64,000 nucleotides of DNA, taken from CAYSNP01 sp050945855 (GTDB taxonomy: Bacteria; Bacillota; Clostridia; Christensenellales; DTU072). The position numbers and the translations under genes were made by a program. The notes under the pieces are model-generated. The model made no database searches. It saw only the letters and a list, made by a program, of their open reading frames with translations, and had not been told where the DNA came from. The DNA lies in the NCBI GenBank assembly GCA_050945855.1, contig JBMNTS010000003.1, positions 1 through 64,000 of the forward strand. Direction: 5' to 3'. Shown here in pieces: positions 40,541 through 49,329 of this stretch (position 1 is the first letter of the stretch; every line of letters begins with the position of its first letter).

Positions 40541-41824
40541 ATGGACAAATACAAATTCGAAACTCTACAGATACACGCAGGCCAAGAAACTCCGGACAGC
40601 GCTACGGGCGCCAGAGCGGTACCCATTTACACTACGACCTCCTACGTTTTTGAGGACTGCGCGGACGCCGCGGCCCGCTTTGACCTGAAAAAGGCAGGGC
40701 AGATTTATACAAGGCTGGGCAATCCTACCACCGATGTCTTTGAAGCACGAATGGCGGCTTTGGAAGGAGGAATAGGCGCGCTGGCAACCTCTTCGGGCAG
40801 TTCGGCGATAGCGTACGCAATACAAAATATTGCCCCCATGGGGAGTCATATCGTGTCCTCCGTCAATCTATACGGCGGCACCTTCAACATGTTTAAAAAC
40901 ACTTTCGCGGATATGGGTATTGACGTCACCTTCGTGGACGGCGGCGCCCAGGCGTATGAAAAGGCGATAAAAGAAAATACCAAGGCGGTTTTTCTGGAAA
41001 GTTTGGGCAATCCCAACTCCGACGTTCCGGATATAGAGGCTATCGCGAAAGCGGCGCACGCTCACGGCATCCCTCTGATTGTGGACAACACCTTTGCCTC
41101 TCCTTATCTGTTAAGGCCGATTGAGCACGGCGCGGACATAGTGGTGCATTCCGCCACCAAGTTTATAGGCGGTCACGGCACGGTAATAGGCGGCGTTATT
41201 GTGGACGGCGGCAAATTCGATTGGGAACAAAACGACAAATTTCCCGGACTCACTACGCCCAACCCCAGTTATCACGGAGTAGTTTTCACTAAGGCGGTGG
41301 GGGCAATGTCCTACCTGATAAAATTGCGCACCACGCTTATGAGAGATTTGGGAGCGTGCATAAGTCCTTTTAATTCCTTCCTGTTGCTTCAGGGGCTGGA
41401 AACGCTGTCCTTAAGACTGGAGAGGCACACGCAAAACGCGCTTAAAGTTGTGGATTATCTGCACGCTCACCCCGAAGTTGAAAAGGTCAATCACCCTGCG
41501 CTTGCCGAGCATCCCGACCATAAGCTGTACGAAAAATACTTTGCAAACGGCGGCGGCTCCATATTTACCATAGAGGTCAAGGGCGGAGCGGAGCGCGCAA
41601 GGAAATTCTGCGAAAGCTTAAAGCTGTTTTCCCTGCTTGCCAACGTAGCCGATGTCAAGTCCCTTGTTATCCATCCCGCTTCCACCACGCATTCGCAACT
41701 GGACGAGGCGGAACTGGCGTCTTGCGGCATAAAACCGAATACGGTAAGGCTGTCCATAGGCATAGAGCATATCGAGGATATTATTGCCGACATCCGCCAA
41801 GCTTTGGAAAAGAGCGGCGCATAG
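40541..41824 (+). CDS. metY: O-acetylhomoserine sulfhydrylase (Cys/Met metabolism PLP enzyme)
   Basis: It makes homocysteine (or methionine) from O-acetylhomoserine and sulfide or methanethiol. The 427-residue protein starts FETLQIHAGQETPDSATGAR, the MetY hallmark, then IYTRLGNPTTDVFE, the tyrosine in VNLYGGTFNMF, and the PLP-binding Lys207 in VVHSATKFIGGHG. The C-terminal LVIHPASTTHSQL and VRLSIGIEHIEDI are also typical. The long form distinguishes it from MetB/MetC (about 380). TATAAT at 40509-40514 suggests a promoter without a clear -35. No SAM riboswitch fits into the short leader. CAGGAGG precedes the ATG. Neighbouring cysS also uses sulfur amino acids, but the genes are separate units. 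Confidence 0.96.
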   Translation: MDKYKFETLQIHAGQETPDSATGARAVPIYTTTSYVFEDCADAAARFDLKKAGQIYTRLGNPTTDVFEARMAALEGGIGALATSSGSSAIAYAIQNIAPMGSHIVSSVNLYGGTFNMFKNTFADMGIDVTFVDGGAQAYEKAIKENTKAVFLESLGNPNSDVPDIEAIAKAAHAHGIPLIVDNTFASPYLLRPIEHGADIVVHSATKFIGGHGTVIGGVIVDGGKFDWEQNDKFPGLTTPNPSYHGVVFTKAVGAMSYLIKLRTTLMRDLGACISPFNSFLLLQGLETLSLRLERHTQNALKVVDYLHAHPEVEKVNHPALAEHPDHKLYEKYFANGGGSIFTIEVKGGAERARKFCESLKLFSLLANVADVKSLVIHPASTTHSQLDEAELASCGIKPNTVRLSIGIEHIEDIIADIRQALEKSGA

Positions 41825-41903
41825 CGGCGCACTCTGCAAAGAGCAGAAACAATACGAAAAAGCCTGATATTCCTAAGATTATTCGGCTTGAATTGTTACA
41901 GTA

Positions 41904-41930
41904 AAGGGCTTTTTCCGTAAAAAAGCCCTT
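41904..41930. terminator. Probable terminator hairpin after metY
   Basis: AAGGGCTTTTT (41904-41914) pairs with AAAAAGCCCTT (41920-41930). The T-rich arm is inside the stem and the trailing T tract is poor. A nested pairing AACAAT/ATTGTT lies just upstream. Confidence 0.5.
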
Positions 41931-41978
41931 CTACTTATAGTTTTCCGCATCAGGAGCAAATACAACAAATAAATTATA

Positions 41979-41987
41979 TGATATAAT
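41979..41987 (+). promoter_or_regulatory. Extended -10 promoter
   Basis: TGA followed by TATAAT (41982-41987), weak -35 (AATACA at 41959). Start near 41994 for the 125-residue membrane protein gene. Confidence 0.5.
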
Positions 41988-42020
41988 ATCTTATAAAGAT
42001 AGGATATGGAGGGTAAAATA

Positions 42021-42398
42021 ATGACGCCGTTTTTTAAGTACAGAAATTTTAATATAGCGTTGATTGTATTTCTCTGTCTGTTTGCCCTGCTTTACGGGGC
42101 AGCGCTCCTACTGCCCCGGTTTGAGGCCATGGGGCTGGGAGTACCCGCTAAGGCGTTTAAAATATACGGTCTCCCCGATTTTTGGGCGCTCGTCATCGTC
42201 GCCGTTTTTCTTGCCGCCGCGATAATAAGGCAGTTTAACGCGCGCAACAATACCGTAAGGGTTATTTGCGTTCTTATATTTGTTTACTACATAAATACGG
42301 CAGTTGCCAGTTTTTTTCTTTTCGAATTCAGCCTCGCCGTACCTTTCGCCCTTATTTCCGCGGCCGTTTCCTTGCTCGCTTTTAAGGTTTCGCGCTAA
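42021..42398 (+). CDS. Four-helix membrane protein, unknown function
   Basis: A 125-residue, very hydrophobic protein with four predicted helices (about residues 11-32, 53-70, 79-97 and 100-120). It starts MTPFFKYRNFNIAL; ATG 42021 lies eight bases after GGAGGG, whereas an ATG at 42006 overlaps that site. There is no recognisable motif. It stands between metY and the attenuated ABC importer operon, with its own extended -10 promoter. No terminator is evident before the next promoter at 42423, so some readthrough into the leader is possible. Confidence 0.68.
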   Translation: MTPFFKYRNFNIALIVFLCLFALLYGAALLLPRFEAMGLGVPAKAFKIYGLPDFWALVIVAVFLAAAIIRQFNARNNTVRVICVLIFVYYINTAVASFFLFEFSLAVPFALISAAVSLLAFKVSR

Positions 42399-42422
42399 AC
42401 TCTCCGAAAGCGGATAAAATTC

Positions 42423-42451
42423 TTGACAAAAATATACAGCGGGCATATAAT
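42423..42451 (+). promoter_or_regulatory. Perfect consensus promoter of the TM1266-ABC importer operon
   Basis: TTGACA (42423-42428), 17 bases, TATAAT (42446-42451). Start expected at 42455-42459. A perfect promoter followed by a terminator implies control by attenuation. Confidence 0.88.
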
Positions 42452-42454
42452 ATA

Positions 42455-42592
42455 GGTAATCTGACTCAATGAGATATTCGGAGACAAAGATTATTGACCT
42501 AAAATAAATTTCCCCATTCTATAAAAAGAAAGCGGAAATTGCATAAGTAAGTTAGTAATTTTTGCCGTCCGAAATATACCGGACGGTTTTTT
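42455..42592 (+). promoter_or_regulatory. Structured attenuator leader, candidate riboswitch of unknown class
   Basis: About 135 nt of leader. GGT-AATCT (42455-42462) can pair with AGATT-(ATTG)-ACC (42488-42499) as a P1 stem, enclosing CTC (42465-42467) that can pair with GAG at 42471 or 42481. A second hairpin pairs AATTTCC (42507-42513) with GGAAATT (42534-42540). The loop sequence ATATTCGGA (42474-42482) is complementary, with one bulged base, to TCCGAA-A-TAT (42568-42577), which is the 5' arm of the terminator, giving a plausible antiterminator. The layout is that of a riboswitch or protein-bound attenuator. I do not recognise TPP, SAM, THF, cobalamin, purine, preQ1, guanidine or ZTP consensus. 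Confidence 0.6.
42565..42592 (+). terminator. Intrinsic terminator in the leader (attenuator)
   Basis: CCGTCCG (42565-42571) pairs with CGGACGG (42580-42586), followed by six T. It ends 14 bases before the ATG of the next gene, between promoter and coding sequence. Confidence 0.88.
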
Positions 42593-42606
42593 ATTAGGAG
42601 AAAAAT

Positions 42607-42861
42607 ATGAAAAGAATAGGCGTAATAGGGATAGTAATCGAAAACAACAGGGAAAGCGTGCCCGAGGTGCAGACAGCGCTCAGCGAATACGCGCGCCTTA
42701 TCAAAGGCAGGATGGGACTGCCTGACAGGGAAAACGGCATTTACGTAATAAGCGTTATCGTGGAAGGGAGCAACGAGCAGATTACCGCGCTTACGGGCAG
42801 GCTGGGGCGAATAAAAAACGTTAACGTAAAATCCGCCCTTACCAAGGTTACCCTGGAGTAA
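42607..42861 (+). CDS. TM1266-type (iron-only hydrogenase system) small regulator
   Basis: An 84-residue ACT-like/NikR-C-like protein of the TM1266 family, often annotated as a putative regulator of the [FeFe] hydrogenase system because it is found near hydrogenase maturation genes. The sequence is a close family match: KRIGVIGIVIEN, LSEYARLIKGRMGLP, ENGIYVISVIVEG and ITALTGRLGRIKNVNVKSAL. It lacks a DNA-binding domain, so regulation would act through a partner or small ligand. ATG 42607 follows TAGGAG, right after the attenuator terminator. No hyd genes are in this window; it is instead the first gene of an ABC importer operon. Confidence 0.88.
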   Translation: MKRIGVIGIVIENNRESVPEVQTALSEYARLIKGRMGLPDRENGIYVISVIVEGSNEQITALTGRLGRIKNVNVKSALTKVTLE

Positions 42862-42901
42862 TTAATAAAAATAAAAGATAAAACTAATAAAGGAGAGAAA
42901 A

Positions 42902-43840
42902 ATGAAAAAGTTTTTAGTTTTCGTTATAGCTATTGTGTTATGCGCAGGTATCCTTGCCGCGTGCAACACTCCTACCGAAGATACCCCCGTCAGTATAGCC
43001 ACGCTTTCCGGCCCGTCGGGAATGGGTATGGCGTATATGTTCGATAATCAGAATTTTGACATAAGCGTGTTTACCGCGCCCGACCAAATCAGCGCCAAAA
43101 TCATTAAGGGCGAAATAGATATCGCAAGCGTGCCCGCCAACCTTGCGGCGGTACTGTACAACAAAACGGATGGCGGCATCAAAATTCTTTCGGTCAACAC
43201 TCTGGGGATGCTTTATGTAATCGGGACAAAGGACGAGGCGGTGGAAAACATTGCCGACCTTGAAGGCAAAACCTTGTACGCCACGGGCAGAGGGGCTACT
43301 CCGGAATATGTAATCAATGAAATAATCGCTAAAAACGAGGTGGAAACCGCGGTTGAGTATCTTGCGGAGCATTCCGCCCTTGCGTCCGACCTTATTCAGG
43401 GCAGAAAGAGCCTGGGTGTGTTGCCCGAACCTTTTGTGTCCATGGCTTTGCAGGGCAACGCCGACCTTGAAATTAAAATTGACCTTAACGAGGAATGGAA
43501 AGCCCTATACGGGCAAGATGCGGCGATACCCATGACCGCCACAATAGTGAGAAAAGCGTATCTTGCGGACAACGCGGATAAAATCGCGGCCTTTGCGGAC
43601 GCGTACCGTGAGAGCGTGGATAAAGTAAACGCCAATCCTGCCGACGCGGCGGAGCTTATAGCCACGCATGAGGTGTTTGCCAATAAGGCGGTTGCCGTGC
43701 AGGCTATTCCCCGCTGCAATATCGGTTATATTGACGGCGAAAATATGCAAGCGGTACTTGAGGATTATTTTACGGTATTGTTTGATGCCAACCCGCAGGC
43801 TGTAGGCGGCAGCATGCCCAATGGCGATATTTATGCGTAA
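42902..43840 (+). CDS. NitT/TauT-type ABC importer substrate-binding lipoprotein
   Basis: A 312-residue lipoprotein; lipobox ILAAC with Cys21. The periplasmic-binding-type fold of the NMT1/SsuA-like group is seen: VSIATLSGPSGMGMAYMF at the start of the mature part, KIIKGEIDIASVPANLAAVLYN near 60-85, GKTLYATGRGATPEYVINEI near 122 and GRKSLGVLPEPFVSMAL near 170. These proteins bind small anions, sulfonates or thiamine precursors; the ligand here is unknown. AGGAGAG precedes the ATG. It is followed without gap by its permease and ATPase genes, so a complete importer is present, controlled by the leader at 42455-42592. Confidence 0.88.
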   Translation: MKKFLVFVIAIVLCAGILAACNTPTEDTPVSIATLSGPSGMGMAYMFDNQNFDISVFTAPDQISAKIIKGEIDIASVPANLAAVLYNKTDGGIKILSVNTLGMLYVIGTKDEAVENIADLEGKTLYATGRGATPEYVINEIIAKNEVETAVEYLAEHSALASDLIQGRKSLGVLPEPFVSMALQGNADLEIKIDLNEEWKALYGQDAAIPMTATIVRKAYLADNADKIAAFADAYRESVDKVNANPADAAELIATHEVFANKAVAVQAIPRCNIGYIDGENMQAVLEDYFTVLFDANPQAVGGSMPNGDIYA

Positions 43841-44561
43841 ACTTACGGGCGCGGCGGTGCTGCTGTTCTGGATCGCGCTTTGGCAGGCGGCGGGTATGAT
43901 TATCGCCAATCCGCTGATTCTGCCCACCCCCGTTCAGGCGGTCAGCCTGTTGTTTAAGCTGCTGCCGCAGGCAGATTTTTGGAGAGATATCGGGCATACC
44001 CTGTTCAGAGTAGCGGCAGGGCTTAGCCTCTCCATAGTCGCCGGGGTATTGATTGCCCTGCTCGCGCACAAATCCGGGCTTGCCTATCATCTGATACGCC
44101 CCATAATGAGCACGGTAAAAACGGTGCCCGTCATGAGCCTGATATTGTTGTTTTTGGTGTTTATGCGCTCACCGGTCGTGCCCGTAGCCATATGCGTAAT
44201 GGCTTGTTTGCCCATAGTGTTCACCAATATATATGAGGCTTTGAACAATGTGGATAAAAAACTTATCGAGATGGGAAAAACTTTCGGACTCTCCGCGCAA
44301 AAGACCTTTTTTAAAGTCATTGCGCCTCAAATCAAGCCGTATTTCAGCTCCGCGGTAATGCTTTGCGCGGGCTTCAGCTGGAAAACGGTGGTTACCGCCG
44401 AAGTGCTTTCCATTCCCGCAAGCTCCATAGGCTTCAACCTTTATCTCAGCAAAACCTACCTTGACACCCCGCTGTTGTTCGCTTGGACTATCGCAATCAT
44501 TGTCATAAGCGTAATTATCGAAAAAGCGATAAAGGCCGCATTAAGGGGGGACAGGTTATGA
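43833..44561 (+). CDS. NitT/TauT-type ABC importer permease
   Basis: A 242-residue inner membrane permease with about six helices. The cytoplasmic EAA loop, which docks the ATPase, reads EALNNVDKKLIEMGKTFGLS near residue 130. The start codon overlaps the stop of the binding-protein gene (ATGCGTAA); an ATG four codons upstream (43821) is also possible, and neither has a strong ribosome binding site, so coupling is likely. The gene overlaps the ATPase gene by four bases (ATGA). Family is clear from helix layout and context (SsuC/TauC-like). Substrate as for the binding protein: unknown. Confidence 0.88.
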   Translation: MRKLTGAAVLLFWIALWQAAGMIIANPLILPTPVQAVSLLFKLLPQADFWRDIGHTLFRVAAGLSLSIVAGVLIALLAHKSGLAYHLIRPIMSTVKTVPVMSLILLFLVFMRSPVVPVAICVMACLPIVFTNIYEALNNVDKKLIEMGKTFGLSAQKTFFKVIAPQIKPYFSSAVMLCAGFSWKTVVTAEVLSIPASSIGFNLYLSKTYLDTPLLFAWTIAIIVISVIIEKAIKAALRGDRL

Positions 44562-45139
44562 TACGCGCAACCAACCTTACAAAAGCCTTCGGCGCCGAAC
44601 TCCTGTTTGAAAATATAAATATTGAAATACCCGAAGGGAAGATAACTGTCATTATGGGCGCTTCCGGCAAAGGCAAAACTACCCTCCTGCGCCTGCTTGC
44701 GGGACTGGATAAGGAATACCGCGGCGAAATCACCGGGATTCCGGATAAAGTCGCCTGGGTTTTTCAGGAAAACAGGCTGCTTGCGTGGCTTAATCTGTAC
44801 GATAATCTGGCTCTGGTTTTGCCTGATAAGGAAAACTCTTATAAAAAGGTAACCGCCGCCCTGCGCCTGGCGGGGCTGGAAAACGATAAATATAAAATGC
44901 CTGCCGAACTGTCCGGCGGCATGCAAAGAAGAGCCGCTCTCGCCCGCGCCCTGCTTTCGGACGCGCGGTATCTGTTTATGGACGAGCCCTTTACCGGCCT
45001 GGACGAGCTCACCAAAATCCAAGTCGCCCAAAAAGTATTCCTCTTAGCAAAGGAACGCGCCCTCACCGTCATAGTAGTCACCCACGACAAGGAAATCGCC
45101 GCAATGGGTGACAATGTTATCAGTCTGGACGGAAAATAA
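44558..45139 (+). CDS. NitT/TauT-type ABC importer ATP-binding protein
   Basis: A 193-residue ATPase, shorter than the usual 240-260 of SsuB/TauB-like proteins. Walker A is GASGKGKTTLL near residue 33, the Q-loop is WVFQENRLLAWLN, the signature LSGGMQRRAALARAL and Walker B LFMDEPFTGLDE; the H-loop is VVTHDKE. The start ATG 44558 overlaps the permease stop (ATGA) and is preceded by GGGGGGACAGG. An in-frame upstream start at 44483 lies inside the permease gene and has no family similarity. The protein stops soon after the H-loop, so the C-terminal extension is missing, which is common in compact clostridial importers. Confidence 0.9.
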   Translation: MIRATNLTKAFGAELLFENINIEIPEGKITVIMGASGKGKTTLLRLLAGLDKEYRGEITGIPDKVAWVFQENRLLAWLNLYDNLALVLPDKENSYKKVTAALRLAGLENDKYKMPAELSGGMQRRAALARALLSDARYLFMDEPFTGLDELTKIQVAQKVFLLAKERALTVIVVTHDKEIAAMGDNVISLDGK

Positions 45140-45177
45140 AAGAGCGGCACGCCGCTTTCGGCAACAATAAGTTATAA

Positions 45178-45206
45178 AAAAAGCCCGCTTGCTCAGCGGG
45201 CTTTTT
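45178..45206. terminator. Bidirectional terminator between importer operon and eno
   Basis: AAAAAGCCCGC (45178-45188) pairs perfectly with GCGGGCTTTTT (45196-45206). A second hairpin (AGCGGC/GCCGCT) lies upstream at about 45143-45156. It serves both converging units. Confidence 0.9.
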
Positions 45207-45219
45207 GGTTTGGAAATTA

Positions 45220-46536
<1,317 letters not shown>

Positions 46537-46570
46537 TTAATTTCTCCTTATTTCAATTATAACGCAATAA

Positions 46571-46599
46571 ATATTACCATATTTTTACATTTGAGTCAA
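46571..46599 (-). promoter_or_regulatory. Sigma-A promoter of eno
   Basis: TTGACT (46599-46594), 17 bases, TAATAT (46576-46571); start near 46564, leaving a leader of about 28 nt. Confidence 0.7.
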
Positions 46600-46601
46600 A
46601 T
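46589..46601. promoter_or_regulatory. 13-base palindrome over the eno -35 box
   Basis: ATTTGA-G-TCAAAT is a perfect dyad covering the whole -35 hexamer, the classical location of a repressor operator. Confidence 0.4.
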
Positions 46602-46633
46602 AAAACGCAATAATCCCCTCTTATAGCGGGGCT

Positions 46634-47161
46634 TTAATAATCGTAACCCGCTTCAAAGGCGGCCAGATTTATGTCGATAAGCTTAGGTTTGGCAGAAAAG
46701 CGTTCCTTTATGACTTCCTTTGCGGTTTGCGCGCTAAACTTGCCGCGCGCTTTAACGTATGCGCCCAAAGCAGCAATGTTTGCCGCCTTTTCGCTGCCCG
46801 CTTTTTGCGCCAGTTCACCCGCGGGGAGCTGAATAACGTTTACGCCGGGGATTTCTTCGGAGTAGTCAATAAGAGAGCTGTTGATAATGATTGTGCCGCC
46901 TTTCCTGACCTTGTCCTTAAACTTGATTAAAGAGGGCAGATTCATCGCTATCAGGCAATCGGGAGTGGAAATAATGGGAGAAGCGACGGGCTTTTGGGAA
47001 ACCACCACCATACAGTTGCTTGTGCCCCCGCGCATTTCCGGTCCGTAAGAGGGCAGCCAGGTGACCTCCTTTTTTTCGGCTATCGCCATATACGCTATAA
47101 ACTGACCTAAACTAAGCACTCCTTGTCCGCCGAAACCGGCGATTATTATCTTCTCTTCCAT
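46634..47161 (-). CDS. 2-oxoacid:ferredoxin oxidoreductase, gamma subunit
   Basis: A 175-residue gamma-type subunit of a four-subunit 2-oxoacid oxidoreductase. It has the family start IIIAGFGGQGVLSLGQFIAYMA and the WLPSYGPEMRGGTSNC motif near residues 35-50. It completes the complex with the beta, alpha and ferredoxin subunits encoded immediately upstream. Its ATG overlaps the stop of the beta gene by one base (TAATG). The enzyme oxidatively decarboxylates a 2-oxoacid to an acyl-CoA while reducing ferredoxin. Subunit sizes fit the Vor/Kor type (branched-chain 2-oxoacid or 2-oxoglutarate), not the single-chain pyruvate enzyme. Last gene of the operon. Confidence 0.92.
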   Translation of the reverse strand: MEEKIIIAGFGGQGVLSLGQFIAYMAIAEKKEVTWLPSYGPEMRGGTSNCMVVVSQKPVASPIISTPDCLIAMNLPSLIKFKDKVRKGGTIIINSSLIDYSEEIPGVNVIQLPAGELAQKAGSEKAANIAALGAYVKARGKFSAQTAKEVIKERFSAKPKLIDINLAAFEAGYDY

Positions 47162-47898
47162 TATAGTATCTCCTTAAACACGCCCGGAGGGAAAACCTTG
47201 GTCATTTCGTTGGCGGAAAAATCCATAGCCGCCTGCGGAGTCATTTTCCAGTTGGTGGGGCAAGTGGAAAGCATTTCCACCAGCGAAAAGCCTTTGTTCT
47301 GCAACTGGCATTCAAAAGCCTTTTTTACCGCTCTTTTTGCTTTGCGGATGTTTTTGGCGTCACTGAGCAGCACTCTTTCGATATACGCGGGGCCGTCAAG
47401 CGTGGCAAGCATTTCGCACACTTTGATAGGGTTGCCGTGCAGCGCGGCGTTACGTCCCTGCGGCGAAGTGGTGGCTTTTTGCCCCAACAGGGTAGTGGGC
47501 GCCATTTGCCCGCCCGTCATACCGTATATGGCGTTGTTAATAAATATTACCGTAATGTTCTCGCCCCGCGCCGCGGCGTGTACGATTTCCGCCATACCGA
47601 TGGAGGCAAGGTCGCCGTCGCCCTGATAGGCAAATACTACGGCGTCCGGGCGCGTCCTTTTTGCGCCTGTGGCTACCGCGGGGGCTCTGCCGTGAGAGGC
47701 TTGTATCATATCGCAATTGAAATAATTATAAGCGAAAACGGCGCAGCCTACCGGAGCGATGCCTATAATATCTTTATCCGGGCATAACTCCTGCAGTACC
47801 TCCGCGGTTATACGGTGCGCTATGCCGTGCGTGCAGCCCGGGCAATAGTGCAAGGTGGCATCTGTCAGCATATTGGTTTTTTCAAATACGGTTTTCAT
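47161..47898 (-). CDS. 2-oxoacid:ferredoxin oxidoreductase, beta (TPP-binding) subunit
   Basis: The 245-residue thiamine-diphosphate subunit. CPGCTHGIAHR near residue 19 is the family start; the TPP motif runs from GDGDLASIGMAEIVHAA to FINNAIYGMTGGQ (GDG...NN) near residues 93-130, and SHGRAPAVATGAKR lies before it. The size matches Vor/Kor beta subunits. Its start overlaps the alpha stop by one base (TAATG), and its stop overlaps the gamma start, so the three are tightly coupled. Acts in the cytosol with the ferredoxin-like delta subunit. The 2-oxoacid cannot be fixed from sequence. Confidence 0.94.
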   Translation of the reverse strand: MKTVFEKTNMLTDATLHYCPGCTHGIAHRITAEVLQELCPDKDIIGIAPVGCAVFAYNYFNCDMIQASHGRAPAVATGAKRTRPDAVVFAYQGDGDLASIGMAEIVHAAARGENITVIFINNAIYGMTGGQMAPTTLLGQKATTSPQGRNAALHGNPIKVCEMLATLDGPAYIERVLLSDAKNIRKAKRAVKKAFECQLQNKGFSLVEMLSTCPTNWKMTPQAAMDFSANEMTKVFPPGVFKEIL

Positions 47899-48953
47899 TA
47901 CTTTAATCCGCCTTTTACATAATCAACGATTTCTTCGGGGGTCATTACCATACCGCCCGATCTGCCGTAAAAGCCTACGGGTTTCGCGCCTTCCACGCCC
48001 AGCCTTATATCCTCCACCATTTGCCCCATGGAAAGCTCTAAGGTCAAAAAGGACTTGACTTCCGGCTTTTGCGCAAGCTCGCACACCGCCTGATATGGGA
48101 ATGGCGAAAGGGTAATAGGCCGCAGCAAACCTGCCTTTATGCCCTCCTCTCTGAGCAAATCCACGGCGCTCGCGGCGATACGCGCCACGCTGCCGTAAGC
48201 GCAGAGAATAAGCTCGGCGTCTTGGGTAAGGTAAGTTTCGTAAGCTGTTTCAGCTTGCTCGATTCTCTTGAATTTTTCGTAAGCCGCTATTGTGCGCGCC
48301 TCCAGCACCTCGGGCTGAATGTACAGGGAATTGATTATCCTGCGCCCCGCTCCTCTGCCCGTGCCGTCCGCCGCCCAGGGCCTTTTGTTATTGATATTTT
48401 CTTTTTGCGGAGGAAGCTCTACCGCTTCCATCATCTGCCCCAGCATGCCGTCTCCCAGAATCAATACGGGAATGCGGTATTTGTTTGCCTTCTCAAAGGA
48501 ATCGTAAACGATATTCACCGCCTCCTGCAAGGTGGAAGGAGCATATACAAGCAACTTGTAATCGCCGTGACCGCCGCCCTTCACGCTTTGGAAGTAATCG
48601 CCTTGCCCGGGCAATATGCCTCCGAGACCGGGACCGCTGCGCACCATATTGATAATGACGCAAGGCAGCTCCGCTCCCGCGATATAGCTTATGCCTTCCT
48701 GCTTAAGGCTGATGCCGGGACTGGAGGAGGAGGTCATTGCCATGGCCCCCGCGCCCGCCGCGCCGTATACCATATTTATGGCGCTTACCTCGCTTTCCGC
48801 CTGAATGAACACGCCGCCAATTTCCGGAAGTCTTTGGGAAAGATATTCCGGAATTTCGTTTTGGGGGGTGATTGGGTATCCGAAAAAGGCTCTGCAGCCG
48901 CCTAAAACAGCCGCTTCCGCTATTGCCTCATTACCTTTCATCAGCTTTTTCAT
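47898..48953 (-). CDS. vorB: 2-oxoacid:ferredoxin oxidoreductase, alpha subunit (VorB-like)
   Basis: A 351-residue alpha subunit, the size of proteins called VorB. Visible blocks: MKGNEAIAEAAVLGGCRAFFGYPITPQNEI at the start, QAESEVSAINMVYGAAGAGA near residue 51 and SSSSPGISLKQEGISYIAGAELP near 76, followed by GPGLGGILPGQGDYFQ and, in the C-terminal domain, YGSVARIA and LRPITLSPFP. I start at ATG 48953 (MKKLMKG), which overlaps the stop of the ferredoxin subunit gene (ATGA) and follows GAGGTG; an in-frame ATG seven codons upstream lies inside that gene. Branched-chain 2-oxoacids are one likely substrate class; 2-oxoglutarate is the alternative. Confidence 0.9.
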   Translation of the reverse strand: MKKLMKGNEAIAEAAVLGGCRAFFGYPITPQNEIPEYLSQRLPEIGGVFIQAESEVSAINMVYGAAGAGAMAMTSSSSPGISLKQEGISYIAGAELPCVIINMVRSGPGLGGILPGQGDYFQSVKGGGHGDYKLLVYAPSTLQEAVNIVYDSFEKANKYRIPVLILGDGMLGQMMEAVELPPQKENINNKRPWAADGTGRGAGRRIINSLYIQPEVLEARTIAAYEKFKRIEQAETAYETYLTQDAELILCAYGSVARIAASAVDLLREEGIKAGLLRPITLSPFPYQAVCELAQKPEVKSFLTLELSMGQMVEDIRLGVEGAKPVGFYGRSGGMVMTPEEIVDYVKGGLK

Positions 48954-49153
48954 CTTTGCACCTCTATCGCGCAATCAGGACATACAACGGCGCAGTTGGC
49001 ACAGCCTATACATTTATCGCCATCCGTTACACAAGCGTAAAAATAGCCGCTCGCGTTGCTTTTGTCCGATATCGCTATTATCTTTACGGGGCACTCTCTC
49101 ACACAGAGCGCGCACCCTTTGCATACTTCTTTGTCAATGATAGTTCTTGCCAA
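48950..49153 (-). CDS. 2-oxoacid oxidoreductase delta subunit, 2[4Fe-4S] ferredoxin
   Basis: A 67-residue ferredoxin-like subunit with two [4Fe-4S] motifs: CKGCALCVRECP (starting near residue 11) and CIGCANCAVVCP (near 48). It takes electrons from the TPP/Fe-S core to soluble ferredoxin. I start at TTG 49153, seven bases after AAGGAG; a longer open frame reaches 49303 but its upstream part runs through the promoter region and has no similarity to ferredoxins. It is the first gene of the four-gene operon delta-alpha-beta-gamma and overlaps alpha by four bases. Confidence 0.88.
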   Translation of the reverse strand: MARTIIDKEVCKGCALCVRECPVKIIAISDKSNASGYFYACVTDGDKCIGCANCAVVCPDCAIEVQR

Positions 49154-49185
49154 TTTTTTTCTCCTTAGAAAACAGCATTTTATAA

Positions 49186-49214
49186 AGTATACAATTTTAG
49201 AATTACATTGTAAA
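49186..49214 (-). promoter_or_regulatory. Sigma-A promoter of the 2-oxoacid oxidoreductase operon
   Basis: TTTACA (49214-49209), 17 bases, TATACT (49191-49186); start near 49179, 26 nt before the TTG start. Confidence 0.72.
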
Positions 49215-49329
49215 GTTTTTTTAGCCCGGGATAAGAAAAGCCCCGATTTTTTGGCAAAAAATTTATCCGAACCCGCAAATAAATTAAAAATGCCGCGGCA
49301 CACAAATCAAAGTGTCTTTGCGCTCTTTG

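Noticed and set aside
42455..42592. TPP riboswitch before the ABC importer (thiamine-precursor importers often have one)
   Set aside because: The conserved CTGAGA and ACCTGATC segments are absent; GACTCAATGAG only superficially resembles it.
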